Shown here in pieces: positions 1 through 6,195 of a stretch of 7,210 nucleotides of DNA. Both the position numbers and the translations under genes were made by a program. This DNA is from Moraxellaceae bacterium. Lineage in GTDB: Bacteria; Pseudomonadota; Gammaproteobacteria; Pseudomonadales; Moraxellaceae. The DNA is taken from positions 1 through 7,210 of the forward strand of contig JAJNDL010000051.1 of the NCBI GenBank assembly GCA_021156385.1, given 5' to 3'. The notes beneath the pieces were generated by a model, which worked only from the letters and a program-made list of their open reading frames with translations, searched no databases and was not told where the DNA came from. How positions within the stretch are numbered: position 1 is the stretch's first letter; every line of letters begins with the position of its first letter.

Positions 1-855
1 GGCCATCGGCACGCCGGCCGCCAGTGTCTTTTTCGAGCCGCACATCACGGCGACGATTTCATCTTCGGTATTGAAGCCCAGCATTCGCGCCGTCGCCGTC
101 GTGAAGAAAAGCGCGCAGGCCAGGAAAAGGGCGGCGCCGGCCAGCGTCGCCAGCAATATTCCCGCACCGTAATCCCGCCACAGGCCTGCTGCCGCGGAGT
201 CGCTGAAAGAGGCGAATACCAGCAGCAGGACCACACCCCGGTCGAGAAAGCCGGTGTATTTCCGGATTTTCGCGAAATAGGCACCCAGTGGCGCATGCAG
301 CAGTTGGCCCGTCACGAAAGGCAAGAGCAGCAGGGTGGCAATATCCCTGACAGCCGTACTGAAGGAGGGGCCTTCTCCGGAGCTGGCCGTCATCAATCCG
401 ACCAGGAGCGGCGTCATCACGATGCCGATCAGGCTCGACAGCGTCGCGTTGAATATCGCCGCGGGCACATTGCCGCGCGCCATGGCTGTCGTGGCCACGG
501 ATGAAGTAATTGTCGAGGGCAGGGCGGCGAGATAGAAGAAACCCAGCATAAGCATGGGTGGCAGCAAATCCGCCGTGCCCAGGCGGAACAGCAGGAAGAG
601 CAGCGGAAAGGCGATGAAGGTGAAGGCCTGTACCAGGGTATGCAGGCGCCAGTTGCCCAGGCCGGCTTTCAATTGCTCGGTGGGAATGCCGATGCCATGC
701 AGGAAGAACACCAGTGCGATGCCGTAATCGACGAAGGCATCGAGATGCAGCCAGCCACCGGTTTTCCCGATATCCGGGAAAAACGATGCCAGCAACACGG
801 CAAGCACCATGCTGCGCAGGAACCAGTCGCCGGATAATCCTTTCAGAAGCTGCAT
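1..855 (-). CDS. Bile acid:sodium symporter-like transporter (SBF-like, YfeH type), 3' end missing
   Basis: Probable inner-membrane transporter of the SBF-like family (PF13593, E. coli YfeH type); the substrate is unknown. The minus strand reads 285 codons without a stop and leaves the window at base 1; family members are about 330 residues, so roughly 45 C-terminal residues are missing. Hydrophobic segments recur throughout, for example around residues 15-27, 43-55, 74-90, 100-112, 136-155, 170-183, 206-218 and 231-253. Family landmarks visible are VLLASFFPD (20-28), LPSTITSSVA (112-121), RGNVPAA (127-133) and CGSKKTLAAGVPMA (272-285), which closely parallels CGSKKSLANGIPMA as I recall it from YfeH. 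The start at 855 fits the YfeH N-terminus. An in-frame ATG at 900 would add 15 residues, and neither start has a convincing ribosome site. The gene is divergent from the H-NS gene. The family call is firm; the substrate is not. Confidence 0.9.
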   Translation of the reverse strand, partial: MQLLKGLSGDWFLRSMVLAVLLASFFPDIGKTGGWLHLDAFVDYGIALVFFLHGIGIPTEQLKAGLGNWRLHTLVQAFTFIAFPLLFLLFRLGTADLLPPMLMLGFFYLAALPSTITSSVATTAMARGNVPAAIFNATLSSLIGIVMTPLLVGLMTASSGEGPSFSTAVRDIATLLLLPFVTGQLLHAPLGAYFAKIRKYTGFLDRGVVLLLVFASFSDSAAAGLWRDYGAGILLATLAGAALFLACALFFTTATARMLGFNTEDEIVAVMCGSKKTLAAGVPMA

Positions 856-1041
856 GATTCGACCCGCTGCGAATTGCCGCGCCAATAATCGCCACGGCAT
901 GAATTCATTTCTAATAATTTTTTCTAAAGTGAGTTATTCAAAAACCGTTTGTGCCGCCGGTATTAATGACAGAAAGCTGATTGTCCGGGACCGTTACCGG
1001 TTTTACAGTGCCCGTCTCGTTGTTAATCAGGAGAATAAGAC
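856..1041. promoter_or_regulatory. A/T-rich divergent intergenic region between transporter and H-NS gene
   Basis: This gap holds the 5' control regions of two divergent genes. Bases 901-950 contain only 11 G or C in 50, very different from the surrounding DNA. H-NS family proteins prefer A/T-rich, curved DNA, so autoregulation by the adjacent gene product is plausible (inference). A 7-bp inverted repeat, AAAACCG at 941-947 and CGGTTTT at 998-1004, lies within it. On the minus strand a TTGAAT element (941-936) could be a -35 for the transporter, but no good -10 follows at the right distance. Confidence 0.5.
981..1009 (+). promoter_or_regulatory. Candidate sigma-70 promoter for the H-NS gene
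   Basis: TTGTCC at 981-986 and TACAGT at 1004-1009 are separated by 17 bases. Each matches 4 of 6 consensus positions for the -35 and -10 hexamers. Transcription would begin near 1016, giving a leader of about 25 bases that contains the strong ribosome site at 1029-1034. The match is moderate and was judged by eye only. Confidence 0.35.
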
Positions 1042-1377
1042 ATGGCGGTCAATCTCAATAATCTTTCCATTCAGGAACTGGAAGAAGTCATTTCGCAGGC
1101 GAATAACCTGATCGATTCCAAGCGTGAGCAGGCGGTGGCCAAGGCGCGGGCCGATATCGAGAAAATCGCCGCCAGTACCGGCTACTCCATCCAGGACCTG
1201 CTGGGCCTGCGCCATGCCCGCGGCAAGAAAGCCGGTGGCCGCAAGATCGTCGCGGACAAGTACTGCAACCCCAAGGACCCGTCCCAGACCTGGTCCGGCC
1301 GGGGCAAGCGCCCCAAGTGGCTGCAGGAAATGCTCGACAAGGGCGCCAAGCTGGAAAGCTTCCTCGTCAAGAAATAG
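1042..1377 (+). CDS. H-NS family histone-like nucleoid-structuring protein
   Basis: Nucleoid-associated DNA-binding protein of 111 residues that likely oligomerises on A/T-rich DNA and silences transcription. Residues 5-45 are rich in charged and hydrophobic residues and should form the helical/coiled-coil oligomerisation region. Residues 56-73 form a Lys/Arg/Gly-rich linker (RHARGKKAGGRK). The C-terminal domain carries YCNPKDPSQTWSGRGKRPKW (74-93), which contains the H-NS signature T-W-x-G-R-G, with the RPKWL variant typical of Bordetella/Xanthomonas-type rather than enteric H-NS (QGRTP). The ATG at 1042 follows AGGAGA (1029-1034) with a 7-base spacer, a strong ribosome site. The gene stands alone: divergent from the transporter and convergent with the DUF481 gene, with a hairpin just after its stop. 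A single Cys75 sits beside the DNA-binding loop. Targets cannot be told from the sequence. Confidence 0.95.
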   Translation: MAVNLNNLSIQELEEVISQANNLIDSKREQAVAKARADIEKIAASTGYSIQDLLGLRHARGKKAGGRKIVADKYCNPKDPSQTWSGRGKRPKWLQEMLDKGAKLESFLVKK

Positions 1378-1391
1378 CGGCAGGGTGGAAA

Positions 1392-1415
1392 GGTGCAGGG
1401 CGTCCGCCCTGCACC
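1392..1415. terminator. Perfect 10-bp hairpin between convergent genes, probable bidirectional terminator
   Basis: GGTGCAGGGC (1392-1401) pairs perfectly with GCCCTGCACC (1406-1415) around a GTCC tetraloop. It lies 14 bases after the H-NS stop codon and 10 bases past the 3' end of the minus-strand DUF481 gene. On the minus strand the stem is followed by TTTCC, a short U-rich tail; on the plus strand it is followed by GGAAAC, with no U run. The hairpin is certain as sequence; its terminator role is inferred from position and is better supported for the minus strand. Confidence 0.7.
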
Positions 1416-1425
1416 GGAAACAGCC

Positions 1426-2172
1426 TCAGAAGTGCAGACTCAGCGAGGTGATATAGCGGGTGTCGTCTTCGTCGATGCCGGGCGGCTCTTCACCGTCGTA
1501 CATCCAGCGCACGCCGGTCTTGAGGTCGAGGTGGGTGGCCAGCTTGATGAGCAGGGCGGTTTCCGCGGTGACGAGGAAGTCGCTGCCGTCGTCGAAGCTG
1601 GGCTGGTAATACAGGTTGAACATGCCGCGCAGCTGCTCGTTGATCTGGCGCTTGTAGACGAAGTAGCTGTTGAGGCGCCAGTAGTGCTCGTCGACCTGGG
1701 CCTGCTCTTCCCACTCGTGCAGGGCACCGATGCCGGCATAGACGGCCCGCACGTCCTGCTCGTAAGCCAGCGTGAAGCGCGCGCCGAAGCCGAGCTGGAG
1801 GCGGGAATCGAGCAGCTGGAAGTCGTCCTTGCGGGCGTCCAGGAAAGCTTCGGCCGCCAGGCCGTGCTGGAATTCGTCGCGGTAATGCGCGTGCGCCCAG
1901 GAGCTGTCCTCGATTTCCTGGTCATAGGCCTTGGCGCGGCTGTGCTCGGTCAGGATGAACATGTCGGTGTCGCGGGCGCGGTAGTCCAGGCGGCCGCCCA
2001 CGGTGTAGTTCTCGCGGTCGGTATTGCCGCTGCGGCCGTCGAGGGCGGCGGAGATGCTGCCGCGGCCGCCGGCTTCTGGCGTGTTGATGGTGTCGGGCTC
2101 GAGGGTTTCATAAGCAGCTGCCGGCAGCGGCAGGGCCAGCACGAGGCAAAAGGCGGCACGGGACAGATTCAT
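1426..2172 (-). CDS. DUF481 family outer-membrane protein (YdiY-like)
   Basis: Predicted outer-membrane beta-barrel protein of 248 residues; no activity is established for this family. Residues 1-20 form a Sec signal peptide (MNLSRAAFCLVLALPLPAAA) with likely cleavage after PAAA. The mature part has alternating hydrophobic/polar strands and the family-like segment SAALDGRSGNTDRENYTVGG (41-60), where SGNTD is characteristic. The chain ends in SLSLHF, a terminal-Phe beta signal used for outer-membrane insertion. The start at 2172 has a good ribosome site, AAGGAG, on the minus strand (2188-2183) with a 10-base spacer. It is divergent from the T2SS genes and convergent with the H-NS gene, so it is probably monocistronic. 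Other small outer-membrane barrels could look similar, but SGNTD and the length favour DUF481. Confidence 0.82.
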   Translation of the reverse strand: MNLSRAAFCLVLALPLPAAAYETLEPDTINTPEAGGRGSISAALDGRSGNTDRENYTVGGRLDYRARDTDMFILTEHSRAKAYDQEIEDSSWAHAHYRDEFQHGLAAEAFLDARKDDFQLLDSRLQLGFGARFTLAYEQDVRAVYAGIGALHEWEEQAQVDEHYWRLNSYFVYKRQINEQLRGMFNLYYQPSFDDGSDFLVTAETALLIKLATHLDLKTGVRWMYDGEEPPGIDEDDTRYITSLSLHF

Positions 2173-2339
2173 GTACGGGATTCTCCTTCTTCTTGGCAGG
2201 GCTTCTGGACTCGCCTTTTCAAAGCGCTCGCATTATAAAGAAGCCCGGCTGGCGGCGATTCCTTTTTTCACCACGGCAGGCGGCACCATCACATAAAAAC
2301 TGCCCGTCCTGCGCTGTCACCATCCATTTCGAGGCCCCG
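2173..2339. promoter_or_regulatory. Divergent intergenic region between DUF481 gene and gspN, with TATAAT on the minus strand
   Basis: This 167-base gap should drive both the DUF481 gene and the gspN-C-D operon. Read on the minus strand, bases 2237-2232 are a perfect TATAAT, which would start DUF481 transcription near 2225 with a leader of about 50 bases. The -35 position (2260-2255, AATCGC) is poor, so an activator or a relaxed promoter would be needed. The same A/T core reads TATAAA on the plus strand (2234-2239), also without a good -35, and could serve gspN. A run of six T (2263-2268) lies just to the right. Confidence 0.4.
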
Positions 2340-3101
2340 ATGAGCGAAGCCGCACGGCGCGAGGAAAGTTCCTTTGCGTTGACGCCCTACCTGATCCTTG
2401 GATTCGTCGTCCTGCTGCTCGCGCTCGTGCTGCGCGCACCGGCCAGCCTGCTCCAGAAGGCGCTGCCCGCCACGCTGCCCCTGCAGGTCCAGGCCTGGGG
2501 CGGCACGGTGTGGAACGGGCAGATGTCGGTGCGGCAGGGCGGCGAGGACAGCTTCGTGCGCTGGCGCCTGCAGCCGACCCGGCTGCTGCTCGGCAAGGCC
2601 GCCCTGCAGATGCAGGTGCGCGGCGCGCTGGACCTGGCCGGCACACTCGAACTCGGGACGAAAAGCTGGCGCCTGCAGGGCCTGCGCGGCGAAGTGCCGG
2701 CGCAGATGCTGCAGGCGGTCCTGCCGTCCGGCTGGAACCTGCCGGGCAACGTGCAGGCCGAGCAGGTCGAGCTCGCGCGCAAGGGCCGCGACCGCGGCCC
2801 CTGGCAAGCCGCCGCCGGTGAGCTGCGCTGGGGCGGTGGCGCCATGCAGTTCAATCTCGGCAGTCAGCCGCAGGGCGCGAACCTGCCCCCGCTGGTGGCC
2901 AGTCTCGGACTGGACGGTGAAACACTGGTGCTGAGCCTCAGCGAGGCAGCCGGCCGGCAGGTGCTGGCAGAGGCGCGGGTCGCTCCCGACGGCGCCGTGG
3001 AGACTAAGTTGCGCGAACGCCTGCTGCGTTATGCGGGGCGCACCAGCGGCACGGACCCCGATGCGGTCGTGGTCACCATGGCGCAGAAACCGCGCCAGTA
3101 G
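2340..3101 (+). CDS. gspN: Type II secretion system protein N (GspN)
   Basis: Accessory inner-membrane protein of the type II secretion system, 253 residues, a usual length for GspN/XpsN. A single transmembrane helix at about residues 15-32 follows a short cytoplasmic N-terminus and leads to a periplasmic domain. Family-like features are the segment LPLQVQAWGGTVWNGQ (46-61), matching the conserved 'GTxWxG' region, and the following beta-rich repeats typical of T2SSN (PF01203). The ATG at 2340 is preceded by GAGG (2331-2334) with a 5-base spacer. The frame stays open back to a TTG at 2193, but that extension runs through the divergent promoter region and would put about 50 unlikely residues before the membrane helix. 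The gene is followed by gspC after about 90 bases. GspN is not needed in all T2SSs and its exact role is uncertain; in Xanthomonas XpsN interacts with XpsD. Confidence 0.85.
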   Translation: MSEAARREESSFALTPYLILGFVVLLLALVLRAPASLLQKALPATLPLQVQAWGGTVWNGQMSVRQGGEDSFVRWRLQPTRLLLGKAALQMQVRGALDLAGTLELGTKSWRLQGLRGEVPAQMLQAVLPSGWNLPGNVQAEQVELARKGRDRGPWQAAAGELRWGGGAMQFNLGSQPQGANLPPLVASLGLDGETLVLSLSEAAGRQVLAEARVAPDGAVETKLRERLLRYAGRTSGTDPDAVVVTMAQKPRQ

Positions 3102-3128
3102 CAGCGGCAGTGGATACCCAGAAATCGT

Positions 3129-3166
3129 TATAAGTCGTGTCTCCCCGCTGTGGCATTATCGCGGGG
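3129..3166 (+). promoter_or_regulatory. TATAAG box and hairpin in the gspN-gspC gap
   Basis: TATAAG at 3129-3134 matches 5 of 6 bases of the -10 consensus, but no recognisable -35 lies about 17 bases upstream. Just downstream, CCCCGC (3143-3148) can pair with GCGGGG (3161-3166) around a 12-base loop. If the box is used, the transcript would begin near the left arm of this hairpin. Either element could set gspC expression apart from gspN. The support is sequence pattern only. Confidence 0.3.
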
Positions 3167-3179
3167 CAGGAAAGGCGCA

Positions 3180-3191
3180 AGGGGAAGGAAG
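3180..3191 (+). promoter_or_regulatory. Purine-rich ribosome site that decides the gspC start
   Basis: AGGGGAAGGAAG at 3180-3191 stands directly before a TTG at 3192. Counting from the AGGGG core (3180-3184) the spacer to TTG is 7 bases. The alternative GTG at 3150 is preceded by a pyrimidine-rich stretch with no Shine-Dalgarno match and lies inside the loop of the 3143-3166 hairpin. This favours TTG at 3192 as the gspC start. Confidence 0.55.
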
Positions 3192-4046
3192 TTGGCAGCA
3201 CTGGCTGGACGGGACAAGCTCACCGCACTCGCGGGCAGGCTCCTGTGCGTTGCCGCCGTGGCATGGATGGCCTGGACGCTGGCCGGCATTCTCTGGCTGC
3301 TCAGCGGGCACAACGACGCCCCGCTCGCCGCGCCGCCTGCCAAGGCCCGTCGTGCCGCGCCCGCCGTGGACGTCGGCCAGCTGGCTTCCTTCAATCTTTT
3401 CGGTGCGGCGCCGGTGGCGGCCGGTTCCGGCAACGCGGCTGCCAATGCTCCGGACACCACGCTGCAGCTGCGCCTTGCCGGCGTCTTCGTGAACGCCGAT
3501 CCCGCGCTCTCCAGTGCCATTGTCGCGGAGCGCAACAATCCGAGTGCGCCGGCCAAGAGCTATGGCGTGAACGAATCCCTGCCGGGCGGCGCCGTACTCG
3601 CCGAGGTGCACGACGACCGCATCCTGCTCCGCCGCGGCGACAACTCCGAGATCCTGCGCTTCGAGAAGACCAGCCTGCTGGATGGCGGTGCCAATGCCGG
3701 CGCGGCGCCGGGCGGCAACATCCCTCCTGAAGAGAGCGAGACGATGGATGTGCGCGATGCGCTCGGCAACGCCATCCACGCGCTGACGGTGGCACCCGAG
3801 GCCTTCGTGCAGCAGATGGGCCTGAAGGCCGGCCCCGACGGCTACGAGATCACCGACAGCACGCCGGAAGACCTGCGTGCTGCCATCGGCCTGCAGGCCG
3901 GGGACAAGGTAGTGAGTGTGAATGGCCGCCGGCTCGGCAATCCCCGCCAGGATCGCGATGCGCTGGCAGGCCTCAGGTCCAGCGGGTTCGCGCGGGTGGA
4001 AGTGCAGCGCGGTGGGCAGATCGTGACCATTGAACGGAAGTTTTAA
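3192..4046 (+). CDS. gspC: Type II secretion system protein C (GspC) with C-terminal PDZ domain
   Basis: Inner-membrane subunit that links the inner-membrane platform to the outer-membrane secretin and is thought to help select substrates. It has 284 residues from TTG at 3192, or 298 from GTG at 3150; GspC is usually about 270-310. A short basic cytoplasmic N-terminus leads to a transmembrane helix at about 17-37, an Ala/Pro-rich linker (43-58), and the periplasmic HR domain at about 62-158. That domain has FNLFG (67-71), LQLRLAGVFV (91-100), the SYGVNESLPGGAVLAEVHDD stretch (123-142) and ILLRRGDNSEILRF. A Gly/Ala-rich hinge (165-180) precedes a PDZ domain at about 205-282 with GLQAGDKVVSVNGRR (233-247). 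Some GspC homologues have a coiled coil instead of the PDZ. The stop is 4 bases before the gspD start, which implies translational coupling. Confidence 0.93.
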   Translation: MAALAGRDKLTALAGRLLCVAAVAWMAWTLAGILWLLSGHNDAPLAAPPAKARRAAPAVDVGQLASFNLFGAAPVAAGSGNAAANAPDTTLQLRLAGVFVNADPALSSAIVAERNNPSAPAKSYGVNESLPGGAVLAEVHDDRILLRRGDNSEILRFEKTSLLDGGANAGAAPGGNIPPEESETMDVRDALGNAIHALTVAPEAFVQQMGLKAGPDGYEITDSTPEDLRAAIGLQAGDKVVSVNGRRLGNPRQDRDALAGLRSSGFARVEVQRGGQIVTIERKF

Positions 4047-4050
4047 GAAT

Positions 4051-6147
4051 ATGGGTGTCTCCAAGAAATTCGCGGCCCTTGCGCTCGCCCTCGCACTCGC
4101 GGCGCCGGCCCACGCCGCCAAGCCCAAGACCTGGAAGGTCAACCTCAAGGATGCCGATATCAGCGCGCTGGTGTCGGAGGTGGCCGAGGTCACGGGCAAG
4201 AACTTCATCGTCGACCCGCGCGTGAAGGGCACGATCACGGTCATTTCCAGCAAGGCGCTCACGGCCACCGAGCTCTATGAACTCTTCCTCGGCGTGCTCA
4301 GCGTCAACGGTTTCGCCGCCGTGCCTTCCGGCAGCGCCATCAAGATCGTTCCCGACGTCACCGCCAAGCAGTTCGGCGTGCCGGTGGACATCAACTTCAG
4401 CCGCAAGGGCGAGGGCCTGGTGACGCGCGTCATCCGCCTCGACAACACCAGTGCCGTCGACCTCGTGCCCATCCTGCGCCCGATGATGCCGCAGTTCGCG
4501 CACTTGGCCGCTGTCCCCGGCGCCAATGCGCTGGTGCTCTCCGACCATGCCAACAACATCGAGGCCCTGACCCAGATCATCGAGCAGCTCGACGGCAATA
4601 CCGGCAAGGACGAGATCGAGGTGCTGAACCTCAAGGACGCGCGCGTCGAGGACGTGGTCGCCATGCTGGAGTCGCTGACCGGCACGGGCGCCACGCCTGC
4701 GCCCGGCGGTCGCGACACCAAACAGCTTTTCCGCGTGCGCGTGGTTGCCGATGCGCGCTCCAACCGCCTGCTGCTCAAGGGCGACGCCCAGGGCCGCAAG
4801 CGCCTGCGCGAGCTGATCGCCACTCTCGACCTGCCCAGCGAGCGCCTCGGCGGCGTGCGCGTGTTCCGCCTCAAGCATGCGTCGGCCAAGCAGGTGGCCG
4901 AAGTGCTGCGCGGGCTCGTCACCAACGATCCTGGCAGCCGTGGCGGCGGCAGTGCGCCGGCCCAGTCCGGCGGCGGCAATGCGGCGGCGGCCGCGCCCGT
5001 GGCGATCAACGCCGGCGGGGTCGGCCTGATTGCCGACGAGAGCCTGAATGCGCTGGTGGTACGTGCCGATCCGGCCTTCATGCGCGAGATCATGAACGTG
5101 ATCCAGCAGCTCGATGCCCGCCGTTCCCAGGTCCTGATCCAGGCGGCCATCGTCGAGGTCTCGGGCGACGACGCCAAGCAGCTCGGCGTGCAGTGGGCGG
5201 CAGGCGATCCCGCCAAGGGGGTCGGCCTCATCAACTTCGGCACCGCCGGCACGCCCATCGCCAACATCGCCATCGCGGTCGACCAGAACGATCCGACCCT
5301 GGTCGGCAGCATCAGCGAAGGCGCCTCGCTGGGCTTTGGCAAGGAAGACACCGACAGCGCCGGCAACACGACCTTCTACGGTGCCCTGATCCAGGCGCTG
5401 GCGCGCGTCACCAATGCCAACCTGCTGTCCACGCCCAGCATCGTGACCCTGGACAACCAGGAGGCGAAGATCGTGGTCGGCCAGAACGTGCCTTTCATCA
5501 CGGGCACCAGTACCAGCGCCAGCAACCCGACCACCAACCCCTTCCAGACCATCGAGCGCCAGGACGTCGGCATCACGCTCAAGGTCGTGCCCCATATCGG
5601 GGAGGGTGGTACCGTCCGGCTCGAGATCGAGCAGGAGGTCTCGGCCGTACTGCCGACCACGACCGGCATCAATTCCGCCGACCTCATCACCAGCAAGCGC
5701 TCCATCAAGACCACCGTCCTGGCCGACGATGGCCAGACCATCGTGCTTGGCGGCCTGATAAGAGACGACACTACGAAGACGGTCAGCAAGGTACCCCTCT
5801 TGGGGGACATACCACTTCTCGGTTATCTTTTCCGCGCAAGCAGCAACCAGAAGACCAAGCAGAACCTGCTCGTCTTCCTGCAGCCGACGCTGCTGCGCGA
5901 CAGCGCCAGCGCCGCCGAGATGAGTCAGCGCCAGTACGAGGCCATCCGTGCCCTGGACATGGCGGTGAGCCGGAGCGGCAAGGTCTCGCGCCTGCCCGAG
6001 CACGTGGAAGCGATTTACCAGGGGGCCAAGCCCAAGGCGGAACCGGCGGCACAGCCGGCCGCGAAGGATCCGGAGTCGCCCGCGCAAGAGGCGCCCCGGC
6101 AGGAAGCCCAGCCCGAACAGCCCAGCGCTGCTCCCGTGCAGCCCTGA
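4051..6147 (+). CDS. gspD: Type II secretion system secretin (GspD)
   Basis: Outer-membrane secretin that forms the multimeric exit channel for folded exoproteins; 698 residues, slightly longer than the usual 650-ish. The signal peptide is about 1-22 (cleavage near AHA). N0 domain: about 28-101 (WKVNLKDADISALVSEVAEV). N1: about 124-182. N2: about 188-262. N3: about 267-355, with a Gly/Ser/Ala-rich insertion at 294-317. The secretin core is about 360-616, with LLSTPSIVTLDNQEAKIVVG (458-477), VPFITG (480-485), the IERQDVGITLKVVP segment (501-514) and VPLLGDIPLLGYLFR (581-595). The C-terminal 40 residues are Pro/Glu/Ala-rich and probably disordered. ATG at 4051 gives a clean signal peptide and has GGAAG 10 bases upstream; a TTG at 4030 overlaps gspC and is less likely. 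A cluster of codons rare in this gene lies at codons 570-596. No pilotin gene is visible. Confidence 0.97.
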   Translation: MGVSKKFAALALALALAAPAHAAKPKTWKVNLKDADISALVSEVAEVTGKNFIVDPRVKGTITVISSKALTATELYELFLGVLSVNGFAAVPSGSAIKIVPDVTAKQFGVPVDINFSRKGEGLVTRVIRLDNTSAVDLVPILRPMMPQFAHLAAVPGANALVLSDHANNIEALTQIIEQLDGNTGKDEIEVLNLKDARVEDVVAMLESLTGTGATPAPGGRDTKQLFRVRVVADARSNRLLLKGDAQGRKRLRELIATLDLPSERLGGVRVFRLKHASAKQVAEVLRGLVTNDPGSRGGGSAPAQSGGGNAAAAAPVAINAGGVGLIADESLNALVVRADPAFMREIMNVIQQLDARRSQVLIQAAIVEVSGDDAKQLGVQWAAGDPAKGVGLINFGTAGTPIANIAIAVDQNDPTLVGSISEGASLGFGKEDTDSAGNTTFYGALIQALARVTNANLLSTPSIVTLDNQEAKIVVGQNVPFITGTSTSASNPTTNPFQTIERQDVGITLKVVPHIGEGGTVRLEIEQEVSAVLPTTTGINSADLITSKRSIKTTVLADDGQTIVLGGLIRDDTTKTVSKVPLLGDIPLLGYLFRASSNQKTKQNLLVFLQPTLLRDSASAAEMSQRQYEAIRALDMAVSRSGKVSRLPEHVEAIYQGAKPKAEPAAQPAAKDPESPAQEAPRQEAQPEQPSAAPVQP

Positions 6148-6195
6148 TTTGGATTCATTTGTTAATGCCAGAGTGCCAGGTGGAAGGTCGTCATC

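Noticed and set aside
59..895. A 278-codon open frame on the minus strand overlapping the transporter gene.
   Set aside because: It is in a different minus-strand frame and its product is rich in Arg, His, Pro and Cys with no membrane helices. The overlapping frame reads a clear SBF-like transporter that has no stop before the window edge.
856..900. Upstream in-frame ATG at 900 for the transporter gene.
   Set aside because: The 15 added residues do not fit the YfeH-like N-terminus and no ribosome site precedes it. It is not fully excluded, since the site before 855 is also weak.
1393..2238. A 281-codon plus-strand frame over the DUF481 gene.
   Set aside because: It has no ribosome site and would begin in the terminator hairpin. 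The Val/Ala/Gly-rich product is typical of an antisense shadow, and the opposite strand has a signal peptide, a barrel and a good ribosome site.
2193..2339. Extension of gspN to a TTG at 2193, adding 49 residues.
   Set aside because: The added part crosses the divergent promoter region, has no ribosome site and is not expected before a GspN membrane helix. The ATG at 2340 has GAGG upstream.
3973..6087. A 704-codon open frame on the minus strand covering nearly all of gspD.
   Set aside because: It is the mirror of a gene with G/C-ending codons, which rarely creates stops on the complement. Its product is an Arg/Gly/Asp/His/Leu-rich string without recognisable domains, while the plus strand encodes an unmistakable secretin.
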